DNA of 7,294 nt from Lysobacterales bacterium (GCA_015655035.1 JAATFS010000497.1:1-7294), one strand, 5' to 3'. Shown: positions 1 through 7,101, counted from the stretch's first letter. Notes: generated by a model from the letters alone, not told the origin. Program-made: numbers and translations.

Positions 1-61
1 AAACATACCCAGGCTGTTTTGTCACCGCCAGGCAATCGCCACATCAAACGGGGAAACAACG

Positions 62-2905
62 ATGAAAGTGAAGACATCAAAGCTTCGCGACGCGATCGCG
101 TTTGCGCTCACGGTGAGCGCCACGAGCCTGCTTGCCACAGGCCTGGCACATGCTCAGGACACCGCACCCAAAAGCAGCGACGACGGGGTCACCTCGCTAG
201 AGGCGATCAGCATTACCGGTAGCCGTATGAAGAGCCAGTCGATGACGGCTTCCAGCCCGGTAGCGGAGATCCAGCAGGAAGAATTCAAGTACAGCGGCGC
301 GACCAAGGTCGAGGATCTGGTCAACCAGTATCCGCAGCTGGAAATGACCTTCGACAACTTCCAGAACAACCCCTCCGACGGCTATGCGTCGATCGACCTG
401 CGCGGCCTGGGCGCCCAGCGCACCTTGACCCTGGTCAACGGCCGTCGCCTGCCGATCGGCAGTTCAGAGACCACCGACATCAGCATCATCCCGACCTTCC
501 TGGTCAAGCGGGTCGACCTGTTGACCGGCGGCGCATCGGCGGTGTACGGCTCGGACGCGGTAGCCGGCGTGGTCAACTTCGTGCTGGACGACGAGTTCGA
601 AGGCGTCATCGCCAACGTCGGCTACTCGGCCTACCAGCACAACAACGACAACGGCTACATCCAGGGCCTGATGGACAACGCCGGGTACGATTACCCGACC
701 GGCAATTCCGGTTTCGACGGCATTTCCCGCAACATCGACCTGGCCATCGGCGGCAAGTTCGGCGAACGCGGGCATGCGATGGCCTGGGCGACCTACCGTA
801 AGAACGAGCCGTTGAGCCAGGGGCGGCGCGATTACTCCTCGTGTGCACTGACCGCCTCCGGCGGCGCCTGCGGTGGTTCGGGCACCAGCGATCCGGCCAA
901 CTTCCTGGCGTACAGCTCCGATTACGCAGAAGGCGGCTCGGCCCATATCGCCAGCGACGGCACCTGGGCCAGCGGCAATGGCTCCCTGTACAACTACGCT
1001 CCGGACAACTACTACCAGCGTCCGGATACACGCTTCACCGCCGGTGCCTCGTTCAAGTACGAGATCAACGAACACTTCCAGCCATACCTGGAAACGATGT
1101 TCCTGAATCGCAAGAGCTCCACCCAGCTGGCCTCCTCCGGTACGTTCTTCGCCAATGGCCTCTCGCTGCCGTGCAGCACGTCCTATCTCGGCAGCCTGTG
1201 CAACGACCTGGGCATCTCCACCGACGATGCCGTCGTCTATGTCGGCAAGCGCGCGGTCGAAGCCGGCCCCCGCATCAACAAGACCGAGACCTCGACCTTC
1301 CGCATCGTCTCCGGCGTGCAGGGCGCGATCAACGATTACTGGTCCTACGACGCGTCGTTCACCTATGGCCGCAACCATTACACCACCATCGGCACCGGCG
1401 ATCTGATCTCGTCGCTGGTGGCGGACGCGCTGACGACCAATTGCGCAACGTCCTACACCGGTAGCGGGCTGTGCTACGACGTATGGAACAACAACGTCAC
1501 TGCTGCAGCGACCGAAGCCCTGGCAGGCACCAGCCTCACCGACATCACCACCGACCTGAAGGTCCTCAACGCCTACGTCAGCGGCAGCCTGCCCTGGGGG
1601 CTGCCCTGGGCCAACGGCGAAAACCTCGCCCTGGTGGCCGGCTACGAATGGCGCAGCGAGAACTACGAACGCTACTCCGACACCAATACCGTCACCGGCA
1701 ACTTCACCGGCGCAGGCGGCGAGTATCCCGACATCAGCGGCGGATACAACGTCAGCGAGCTGTTCATGGAAGCCGGGCTTCCGCTCATCACCGACGCCGG
1801 CCTGCTGCAACGGCTGGATGCATCGGTCGGCTACCGCTACTCCGACTACAGCACCTCCGGCAGCGTGCAGAGCTACAAGCTTGGCCTGAGCGCGCAGCTC
1901 GGCGACAACGTGCTGCTGCGTTCGAGCTGGAACCGTGCGATCCGTGCTCCCAGCGTCAGCAATTTGTACTACCCCAACAGTATCGGCCTGTATCTTTCCG
2001 AAGATCCCTGCATCGGCAGCGACCCGGCCTATACCCAGGCACAGTGCGCGAACCTTGGCGTGAATGCCGACCAGTACGGCAACCTCACCGAGAATCCGGC
2101 CGGCCAGTACAACGCCACCGCCGGCGGCAACACCGCCCTCACCCCGGAAAAGGCGACCACCTTCACCTTCGGCGTGGCGGTAACGCCTATCGAGAACCTC
2201 GACCTGAGCGTGGACTACTACAACATCAAGGTCGACGACGCGATCACCCAGTTGGGTGGCCAGGTCATCATGGAGGCCTGCGCCAACACCGGCGACAGCA
2301 CCTTATGCGACAAGGTCCATCGCAGTGCCAGTGGCAGCCTGTGGCTGGGTAATGGCTATGTCGACAACAACTACGACAACTACGGCCTGTTCAAGTACAG
2401 CGGCATCGACACCACCGCCCGCTATGCCTGGGGTGTAGGCCCTGGCCGCTTCACCGCCTCGCTGGTCGGTACCTATGTGCTGAAGAAGGAAAGCACGCCG
2501 ATGTCGGGCACCACCTACGATTGCGCGGGCTCGATCAATGTCACCTGCGACGTGAGCCCGCATTGGCGGCATGTCGGCAACCTGCGCTACAACTGGGATC
2601 GTTACACGGTCGGCCTGCGCTGGCGCTACATCGGCCATAGCCGCTACCGCAATACCGACGGCAGCGCCGGGACCACCGATCAGTTGCTGGTCAACAATGG
2701 CAACAAGCTCGATGCCTACAACTACTTCGACCTGTCCGGCAGCGTCCAGCTGGGTGAGTTCGCCGAGTGGACGGTGGGCGTGAACAATGTCCTGGACAAG
2801 GAACCGCCGATGATCGGCAGCACCGTGGTGGTGAACGGTAATTCGGTCGGCGGCTACGACCAGGCCGGCCGCTACTTCTTCAGCAGCCTCAACTTCCGCT
2901 TCTGA
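62..2905 (+). CDS. TonB-dependent outer-membrane receptor, substrate unknown
   Basis: Complete 947-aa outer-membrane receptor, probably importing a bulky substrate with energy from TonB-ExbBD. The ATG at 62 follows a GGGGA Shine-Dalgarno-like site at about 50-54; the first 61 bases show nothing else. Residues 1-32 form a signal peptide (basic start, hydrophobic core, AHAQ cleavage region). A TonB-box-like segment (LEAISITGSR) covers 46-55. The plug follows, roughly 62-180, with DLRGLGAQRTLTLVNGRR at 112-129 and GGASAVYGSDAVAGVVNF at 156-173, both hallmark plug motifs. The rest is a beta-barrel ending in FRF, the usual terminal aromatic recognised by the Bam machinery. All twelve cysteines fall in six close pairs (261/270, 371/380, 461/471, 650/662, 740/749, 821/829), suggesting loop disulfides. 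The family is secure; the substrate (siderophore, carbohydrate, peptide) cannot be read from sequence. It is a single-gene unit closed by a terminator and converges on the next operon. Confidence 0.95.
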   Translation: MKVKTSKLRDAIAFALTVSATSLLATGLAHAQDTAPKSSDDGVTSLEAISITGSRMKSQSMTASSPVAEIQQEEFKYSGATKVEDLVNQYPQLEMTFDNFQNNPSDGYASIDLRGLGAQRTLTLVNGRRLPIGSSETTDISIIPTFLVKRVDLLTGGASAVYGSDAVAGVVNFVLDDEFEGVIANVGYSAYQHNNDNGYIQGLMDNAGYDYPTGNSGFDGISRNIDLAIGGKFGERGHAMAWATYRKNEPLSQGRRDYSSCALTASGGACGGSGTSDPANFLAYSSDYAEGGSAHIASDGTWASGNGSLYNYAPDNYYQRPDTRFTAGASFKYEINEHFQPYLETMFLNRKSSTQLASSGTFFANGLSLPCSTSYLGSLCNDLGISTDDAVVYVGKRAVEAGPRINKTETSTFRIVSGVQGAINDYWSYDASFTYGRNHYTTIGTGDLISSLVADALTTNCATSYTGSGLCYDVWNNNVTAAATEALAGTSLTDITTDLKVLNAYVSGSLPWGLPWANGENLALVAGYEWRSENYERYSDTNTVTGNFTGAGGEYPDISGGYNVSELFMEAGLPLITDAGLLQRLDASVGYRYSDYSTSGSVQSYKLGLSAQLGDNVLLRSSWNRAIRAPSVSNLYYPNSIGLYLSEDPCIGSDPAYTQAQCANLGVNADQYGNLTENPAGQYNATAGGNTALTPEKATTFTFGVAVTPIENLDLSVDYYNIKVDDAITQLGGQVIMEACANTGDSTLCDKVHRSASGSLWLGNGYVDNNYDNYGLFKYSGIDTTARYAWGVGPGRFTASLVGTYVLKKESTPMSGTTYDCAGSINVTCDVSPHWRHVGNLRYNWDRYTVGLRWRYIGHSRYRNTDGSAGTTDQLLVNNGNKLDAYNYFDLSGSVQLGEFAEWTVGVNNVLDKEPPMIGSTVVVNGNSVGGYDQAGRYFFSSLNFRF

Positions 2906-2909
2906 TCCG

Positions 2910-2928
2910 CGCCGCCTACCCGGCGGCG
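2910..2928. repeat. GC-rich hairpin just after the receptor stop codon
   Basis: CGCCGCC at 2910-2916 and GGCGGCG at 2922-2928 are perfect inverted repeats with a 5-nt loop, beginning 4 nt after the receptor stop. There is no T-tract directly after it, so it is more likely an mRNA 3'-end stabilising stem or an accessory to the terminator at 2938-2967 than a terminator by itself. It could be chance in GC-rich DNA. Confidence 0.4.
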
Positions 2929-2937
2929 GCAACAACA

Positions 2938-2967
2938 GCGACGGGCCTGCGCCCGTCGCTTTTTTTT
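2938..2967 (+). terminator. Rho-independent terminator of the receptor gene, possibly bidirectional
   Basis: A perfect 9-bp stem (GCGACGGGC at 2938-2946 with GCCCGTCGC at 2951-2959) closes a 4-nt loop and is followed at once by eight T residues (2960-2967). It sits 33 nt after the receptor stop. On the minus strand the same stem is preceded by eight A and followed by TGTTGTTG, a weaker T-rich run, so it may also stop the convergent oxygenase transcript ending at 3021. Confidence 0.93.
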
Positions 2968-3020
2968 CGCGTGCTGCCAGGCACTTCCAGCGCGACTGCC
3001 CGTCGCCGCCGGCAGCGATA

Positions 3021-4886
3021 TCAATCGTCCGGGCGCATGTCGAAGGCGATGCTCAAACGCGGCACCGCGTCGACGAACGGCACCGTGCCGTGCCACAGGT
3101 AGGACGGGAACAGGACCAGCTTCCCCGGCTCAGGACGAACGATACGTCGCGCCGGCAGGTCCAGACCCAATCGCTCCAGCGGCTGGCCGAACTGGATGCA
3201 TCCCGCGCGATCGCCCACGTCCTGGGCCAGCATCGCCGGCGGGAGACGAACATAGAACGCAGAGCTGATCCAACCACGCGGATGCACATGGTTGGCATGA
3301 TGGCCGCTGGAACGCAGCTTGACCGACCACGAACCCGTCACCGCGACCTTGCCCGATCGCGGCCGGCGTCCCAGGAACGGATGGCGCGGATCGTCGGGCA
3401 AGCTCGCCAGCCACTGCTCCACCGCCGACACCAGCACGGCCTGCGCGGCGACGATCTCCGGATCGGGCCTGCCGAACAGGCGCCCCTGGGTCTGCGAGCC
3501 ACGACGCACGCTCTGGTTGATCGGCTCCCGGGTCGCCAGATGCAGCGAGTCGAGGCGCGTCCCCAGCGCCTGCAAGAATGCGGGTACATCCGCATACCCG
3601 TGCGGCGTGGCGATGTCGACCACGCCGATCAGCCGCTCGTAGTCGCACAACCAGTGCTCGCGTGGATCGTCCAGCATGCGCCAGATGATCGCCAGGTTCG
3701 CCCAGCCTTCCTGGTTCAGCGCATCGATCCGCACCGCCTGCGTCGCCAGTTGCCCGGCCTGTTGCCAGCGCTGCAGGCGCAGGGCCAGCCGCGTGTAGGC
3801 ATTGAGAAAGCTGGGACTGCGATTGCCCAGCCGACGGTAGGCCTGCTGGTAAAGAAGGTCCGCAGGTTGCGGCTGCTCCAGTTGCAAATGGCAGTCGGCC
3901 AACAACCACGCCGCCAGCGGATCGGCTGGATCGCGCTGGCGCAGCCGCTGCGCGTATTCCAGCGCGCGCTCACCACGCCGGGCCTCGAGCAGCATCCGGA
4001 TCAGCTCCATTTGCAGGGCGCGGTTGTCCGGCTGCGCTTGTGCCGCCTGCTCGAACGCCGCCAATGGATCCGGCGACGACGCCAGCCGCCCGCCGTACTC
4101 CCATAGCAGCCGGGCCAGAGTGGAATGCCCGGGGGCATGACCGGGATGGCGAACAACCAGCTGCCTCGCGCCGGCGATTGCCTCGGCGATCCGCCCGCTG
4201 TCCACCATCGCACCGTTGATCGAATCCTCCAACCCGGCACCCGACTGCCCGAACCTGCGCGCCTGCCCGTAGCTGCGCAGTGCGTCCTCGGCCAATCCCT
4301 GCAATCGCTGCACACCGCCAAGGTTGACCCATGCCGGCCCATAGTCCGGCGCCAGCGCCAATGCCTGGGTAAAGGCCTCCGCCGCCGGCACCAGCTTGCC
4401 CTGCTCGCGCAGTGCGTTGCCCAGCCCATGCCAGGCGTGCAGCCCGTTGGGTTCCAGGCGTAGCGCGTCGCGAAAGAATCCTTCCGCACGCGCATGCTCG
4501 CCAGCTTCCAATGCCAACAGCCCGAGCTGGACGCGCGGCGGTGCGGCCGTCGGCGCGGCGGCGGCGGCACGCTCGAACAGAACGACCGCGTCGGCGCTAC
4601 GTCCCAAGCGATTGCGCCAGGCCGCATAGTTCATCAGTACCGTGGCGTTTTCCGCCGAGCGCGCCAACGCCGACTCGAACGCCTGCTCGGCCGCCACCTC
4701 ATCCCCCAGCTCTGCCAGGCACATCGCCAGCAGTTGCCAGGCATCGGCCGAGGTAGAGGCCAGCGCAAGCAGCTGGCGCGCACACTCCAGCGCCTGCGCT
4801 GGCCTGCCCGCCTGGAGCAGAGTGCAGGCGGCACCGAACACTCGCAACTGCGCTGCATTCAATGCAATGTGGGGCGACAGCACCAT
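3021..4886 (-). CDS. TPR protein with C-terminal putative 2OG-Fe(II) oxygenase domain
   Basis: 621-aa protein without signal peptide or membrane segments, so probably cytoplasmic. Residues about 14-215 and 270-400 are helical TPR-type repeats (for example AWHGLGNALREQGKL at 151-165 and AWVNLGGVQRLQG at 185-197), which usually dock protein partners. The C-terminal ~200 residues match the putative 2OG-Fe(II) oxygenase family (Pfam 2OG-FeII_Oxy_5 type): NQSVRRGSQTQGRLF at 457-471, a metal-binding-type H533-x-H535 followed by GWISSAFYV, then PGKLVLFPSYLWHG with distal His599, and Arg610 (RLSIAFDM) as the likely 2-oxoglutarate-binding arginine. These enzymes typically hydroxylate protein or small-molecule targets with O2 and 2-oxoglutarate; the target here is unknown. 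The ATG at 4886 lies 4 nt after the upstream stop, with GGAAG about 10 nt ahead, so it is probably translated from one mRNA with the 161-aa exported protein. Domain calls are from recognised motifs, not a profile search. Confidence 0.9.
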   Translation of the reverse strand: MVLSPHIALNAAQLRVFGAACTLLQAGRPAQALECARQLLALASTSADAWQLLAMCLAELGDEVAAEQAFESALARSAENATVLMNYAAWRNRLGRSADAVVLFERAAAAAPTAAPPRVQLGLLALEAGEHARAEGFFRDALRLEPNGLHAWHGLGNALREQGKLVPAAEAFTQALALAPDYGPAWVNLGGVQRLQGLAEDALRSYGQARRFGQSGAGLEDSINGAMVDSGRIAEAIAGARQLVVRHPGHAPGHSTLARLLWEYGGRLASSPDPLAAFEQAAQAQPDNRALQMELIRMLLEARRGERALEYAQRLRQRDPADPLAAWLLADCHLQLEQPQPADLLYQQAYRRLGNRSPSFLNAYTRLALRLQRWQQAGQLATQAVRIDALNQEGWANLAIIWRMLDDPREHWLCDYERLIGVVDIATPHGYADVPAFLQALGTRLDSLHLATREPINQSVRRGSQTQGRLFGRPDPEIVAAQAVLVSAVEQWLASLPDDPRHPFLGRRPRSGKVAVTGSWSVKLRSSGHHANHVHPRGWISSAFYVRLPPAMLAQDVGDRAGCIQFGQPLERLGLDLPARRIVRPEPGKLVLFPSYLWHGTVPFVDAVPRLSIAFDMRPDD

Positions 4887-4887
4887 T

Positions 4888-4897
4888 GCGCTAGCGC
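4888..4897. repeat. 10-bp perfect palindrome at the operon gene junction
   Basis: GCGCTAGCGC is a perfect palindrome covering the stop codon of the 161-aa gene and most of the 4-nt gap before the oxygenase start. It lies between the GGAAG ribosome-binding-like site and the ATG. With no loop it would be a poor RNA hairpin, and it may be chance. Confidence 0.3.
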
Positions 4898-5376
4898 TTC
4901 CGCTTCACCCGCAAGGCCACCCCGGAAGGCATGACCAGCATGTAGCTGCCGAGCATGGCCTTGCGGATGCGCACCTTCTCGCCGGCCTTGATGCTGCCGA
5001 TGCCGACGCCCTCGGTCTGCACCCAGACCTGGCCGTTGTCCAGCGTGAACGTGCGCAGGCTGCCGTTATAGTCCAGACGCGCCAACACCGCCTCGATGTC
5101 CTGCGGCTCGGCGGCCAACGGCGGCGTCGGCCCGTCAGCACGTCCCTCCAGCCCAAACGCATTGCGCGCTTTGCGCGCCATTTCCACCTTGGCTTCCTGC
5201 GGCGGTGGAAACACGTGGTCGTAGCAGGCGAGGCGTCGAGCCGGTTCGGGCACGCTGGCGCAGCTGTGAGTTGCCGTCTGTGCCGGCGCCAGCTCCGCCC
5301 ACGCCAGCAAGAAACACGCGGCAGCGACGGGGATCCACTGGCGGCGAGTCGTGCGACCCTGAATGAAAATGGACAC
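4891..5376 (-). CDS. Small exported protein with N-terminal 'RLACYD' motif, function unknown
   Basis: 161-aa protein starting at GTG (5376-5374), chosen because AGGAG lies 6 nt ahead; an in-frame ATG at 5394 adds six residues but has no clear Shine-Dalgarno, and the ATGs at 5418 and 5616 run into the divergent gene. A basic start (RTTRR), hydrophobic core (about 15-29) and APA cleavage site near residue 32 make a signal peptide, so the product is probably periplasmic. Just after it comes CASVPEPARRLACYD (39-53), with Cys39 and Cys51 able to form a disulfide. This motif occurs at the mature N-terminus of many small proteobacterial envelope proteins of unknown role. The C-terminal part (about 104-158) looks like a small beta-barrel: TLDNGQVWVQ, then a KAGEKVRIRKAMLGSYMLV stretch, then VALRVKRKR. 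It is the first gene of a leftward operon with the TPR oxygenase. I do not recognise a defined function. Confidence 0.87.
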   Translation of the reverse strand: MSIFIQGRTTRRQWIPVAAACFLLAWAELAPAQTATHSCASVPEPARRLACYDHVFPPPQEAKVEMARKARNAFGLEGRADGPTPPLAAEPQDIEAVLARLDYNGSLRTFTLDNGQVWVQTEGVGIGSIKAGEKVRIRKAMLGSYMLVMPSGVALRVKRKR

Positions 5377-5496
5377 TACCCGCTCCTGGACCATTCGTTT
5401 CGGTGTATCGGCGAGCATAGCGCATGGCTTTCCGGCAGACGCGGGCAAGCTTGCTGCATTAAGCTGCCCGATTCCGCGACCGATCGTCTCCGCATC
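5377..5496. promoter_or_regulatory. Divergent intergenic control region
   Basis: This stretch separates the leftward operon from the rightward sulfotransferase gene and must hold both promoters if each is transcribed locally. On the minus strand a TATGCT at 5419-5414 could be a -10 element for the exported-protein operon, but I find no convincing -35 at standard spacing. No clear operator or inverted repeat is visible. An ATG at 5424 opens a 12-codon reading frame that stops at 5460-5462. The right-hand part may belong to the sulfotransferase coding region, because its frame stays open and looks coding from about 5458. Confidence 0.45.
5383..5387 (-). promoter_or_regulatory. Ribosome-binding site that fixes a GTG start
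   Basis: CTCCT on the plus strand reads AGGAG on the minus strand and lies 6 nt before the GTG at 5376-5374. This spacing and match are better than for any upstream in-frame ATG, so it decides the start of the 161-aa exported protein. Confidence 0.75.
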
Positions 5497-7008
5497 TTGG
5501 ACGCCGCCACTACCCTGTTGCTCAAGCAAGCCAACTCGCTGATCGAGCAAGGTGCGTCCGGCCGTGCGGCCGCAATCCAGTGCCTGCAGCAATTGCTGGC
5601 GCACTGCTCCGATCACGCCGAGAGCTGGTTCAACCTCGGCTACCTGCTACGGCAGAGCGGCGACTTCAGCGCAGCGCTGCACGCCTATGCCCAGGCGTTG
5701 CGCCATGGCATCTCCAATCCGCAGGAAGTCCATCTCAATTGTGCGGTGATCCATTCCGATCACTTGCACCAATACGATTACGCCAAGCAGGAACTGCTCG
5801 CCGCGCTGGACAAGGCACCCCGCTATCTGCCGGCACTGCTGAATCTTGGAAATCTGCATGAGGAGCAGGGCGAACGTGCCGAGGCCATCGCCTGCTACCA
5901 GCGGTTGTTGCAGATTGCGCAGTCGTCGGCCGCGCACACACCGCGACAACTCGGGTTGGAAGCACTCGCACGGCTGGCCCATCTGCAACCACCGGCGTCG
6001 CCCCGGGACCCGCTACTGGAGCAGCTCCGACACGCGGCCGACACGACCGGCGTAGACGACGGTACGCGTGCCAATCTGCTGTTCTCGCTGGGCCGTGCCT
6101 ACGACAGCCTGAGCATGCCGGATCAGGCATTTTCTGCGTTCGCACGCGCTAAGCAGCATGCCCATCGGCAGGCGCCACCGTACGCGCCCGCTCGCACCGC
6201 AGCGCAGATGGAGCATCTGATCGCGGTCTTTTCGCAGGCGCATCCCGGCAGCGCCGAAGACGCTGCCGCGCCTGCGCCGGTTTTCATCTGCGGCATGTTC
6301 CGCTCCGGCTCCACCTTGCTGGAGCAAGCCCTGGCCGCGCATCCGCAGGTAGCCGCCGGGGGCGAGCTGGATATCCTGCCACGCATGCTGGCTGGCCCTC
6401 TGGCGCCCTTCCCGGACTCGGTCCGTGCGCTTGGCGACGGCGATCTGGCCCGGCTGGCGGCGCGGTATCGGCAAGCGCTTGGGTACGCCCTGCCGTTGCC
6501 GCCGGGCACACGCCTTTTCACCGACAAGCGTCCCGACAACTTCCTGCTGATCGGCCTGATCATGCGCATGTTCCCCAATGCCAGGATCGTCCACAGCGTA
6601 CGCAACCCGCTCGACAATGGGCTGGCGGTGTTCATGCAGCATTTGAATCCGAAGCTCTTTCCCTACGCCGGACAGCTTGAGCATATCGGCCACTACCATG
6701 CCCAGCACGCCCGCCTGATGCGCCACTGGCAAGCGCTATATCCGGAAACGATTTACCGCTTCGACTACGACGCCTACGTCGCCCGGCCCCGCGAGACATT
6801 GGCCGACCTGCTGCGCTTCCTCGAGCTGCCATGGGACGAGCGCTGCCTGTCGTCCCACCAACTGAAGAATACCGTGCAGACGGCCAGCTACTGGCAGGTA
6901 CGCCGTCCGTTGTATACGGAAGCCTCTGGCCGCTGGCGCAAGTATCGGCGGCATCTCGACCCGCTGTACCAGGTGCTGGCCGGTTCCGGCATCGACCTGC
7001 CGGACTGA
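5497..7008 (+). CDS. TPR-sulfotransferase fusion, tyrosylprotein-sulfotransferase-like
   Basis: Predicted to transfer sulfate from PAPS to a hydroxyl on a protein, peptide or other acceptor; cytoplasmic, no signal peptide. With the TTG at 5497 as start it has 503 residues: TPR repeats at about 8-165 (SWFNLGYLLRQSGD, ALLNLGNLHEEQGE), a helical linker, then a Sulfotransfer_3-type domain from about 261. The 5'-phosphosulfate loop is FRSGSTLLEQ (268-277). AHP, GGE and PR at 281-296 match the tyrosylprotein sulfotransferase segment in order and spacing, placing Glu290 at the catalytic base. Lys344 (DKRPDN) and the 3'-phosphate region HSVRNPLDN (366-374) follow; the serine expected eight residues after Arg369 is Ala377. 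The start is uncertain: no in-frame ATG or GTG lies between 5267 and 5496, TTG 5497 has no Shine-Dalgarno, and coding-like sequence extends back to CTG 5464 or ATT 5458. Upstream open frame to 4642 is antisense to other genes and is not counted. Confidence 0.9.
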   Translation: MDAATTLLLKQANSLIEQGASGRAAAIQCLQQLLAHCSDHAESWFNLGYLLRQSGDFSAALHAYAQALRHGISNPQEVHLNCAVIHSDHLHQYDYAKQELLAALDKAPRYLPALLNLGNLHEEQGERAEAIACYQRLLQIAQSSAAHTPRQLGLEALARLAHLQPPASPRDPLLEQLRHAADTTGVDDGTRANLLFSLGRAYDSLSMPDQAFSAFARAKQHAHRQAPPYAPARTAAQMEHLIAVFSQAHPGSAEDAAAPAPVFICGMFRSGSTLLEQALAAHPQVAAGGELDILPRMLAGPLAPFPDSVRALGDGDLARLAARYRQALGYALPLPPGTRLFTDKRPDNFLLIGLIMRMFPNARIVHSVRNPLDNGLAVFMQHLNPKLFPYAGQLEHIGHYHAQHARLMRHWQALYPETIYRFDYDAYVARPRETLADLLRFLELPWDERCLSSHQLKNTVQTASYWQVRRPLYTEASGRWRKYRRHLDPLYQVLAGSGIDLPD

Positions 7009-7071
7009 GCAACCGAGCCACGGTACGGCGTATCCACCACCTGCTCCATGGTCCCACTGCAACGAAGCTTT

Positions 7072-7101
7072 CCGGCTTCCAGGTTCATGCCCGGAAGCCG
7101 G
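7072..7101. terminator. Inverted repeat between convergent genes, possible weak terminator
   Basis: CCGGCTTCC at 7072-7080 pairs perfectly with GGAAGCCGG at 7093-7101 across a 12-nt loop. It lies 63 nt after the sulfotransferase stop and 19 nt past the end of the minus-strand aminopeptidase gene, the right place for a shared terminator. Neither strand has a T-tract after the stem, so it may need Rho or act as a 3'-end stabiliser. The rest of the spacer at 7009-7120 shows nothing else. Confidence 0.45.

Noticed and set aside
464..1810. 448-codon open frame antisense to the receptor gene
   Set aside because: The receptor on the plus strand has full signal, plug and barrel signatures over the same bases. 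The antisense product is a low-complexity Val/Gly/Ala run with no recognisable domain, as expected in GC-rich DNA.
2303..2935. 210-codon minus-strand frame across the receptor 3' end
   Set aside because: It runs through the terminator-side hairpin and lies antisense to the conserved receptor barrel end, with a Val/Ala-rich translation and no motif.
5265..5312. Lipoprotein reading of the exported protein (Cys21 after VAAA)
   Set aside because: The residue at -3 does not fit a good lipobox, and the hydrophobic core continues past the cysteine to an APA site, which fits ordinary signal peptidase I cleavage.
4642..5457. Upstream in-frame extension of the sulfotransferase frame to an ATG at 4642
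   Set aside because: It would overlap, antisense, all of the 161-aa exported protein gene and part of the TPR oxygenase, both well supported. The translated extension has no TPR or other domain pattern.
5377..5616. Upstream extension of the exported protein to ATG 5616, 5418 or 5394
   Set aside because: Only the GTG at 5376 has a good AGGAG at 6 nt and gives a signal peptide at the very N-terminus. The longer versions bury the signal peptide or overlap the divergent gene.
6013..6732. 239-codon minus-strand frame within the sulfotransferase gene
   Set aside because: The plus strand here carries the PAPS-binding and catalytic motifs in order. The antisense frame has no recognisable features.
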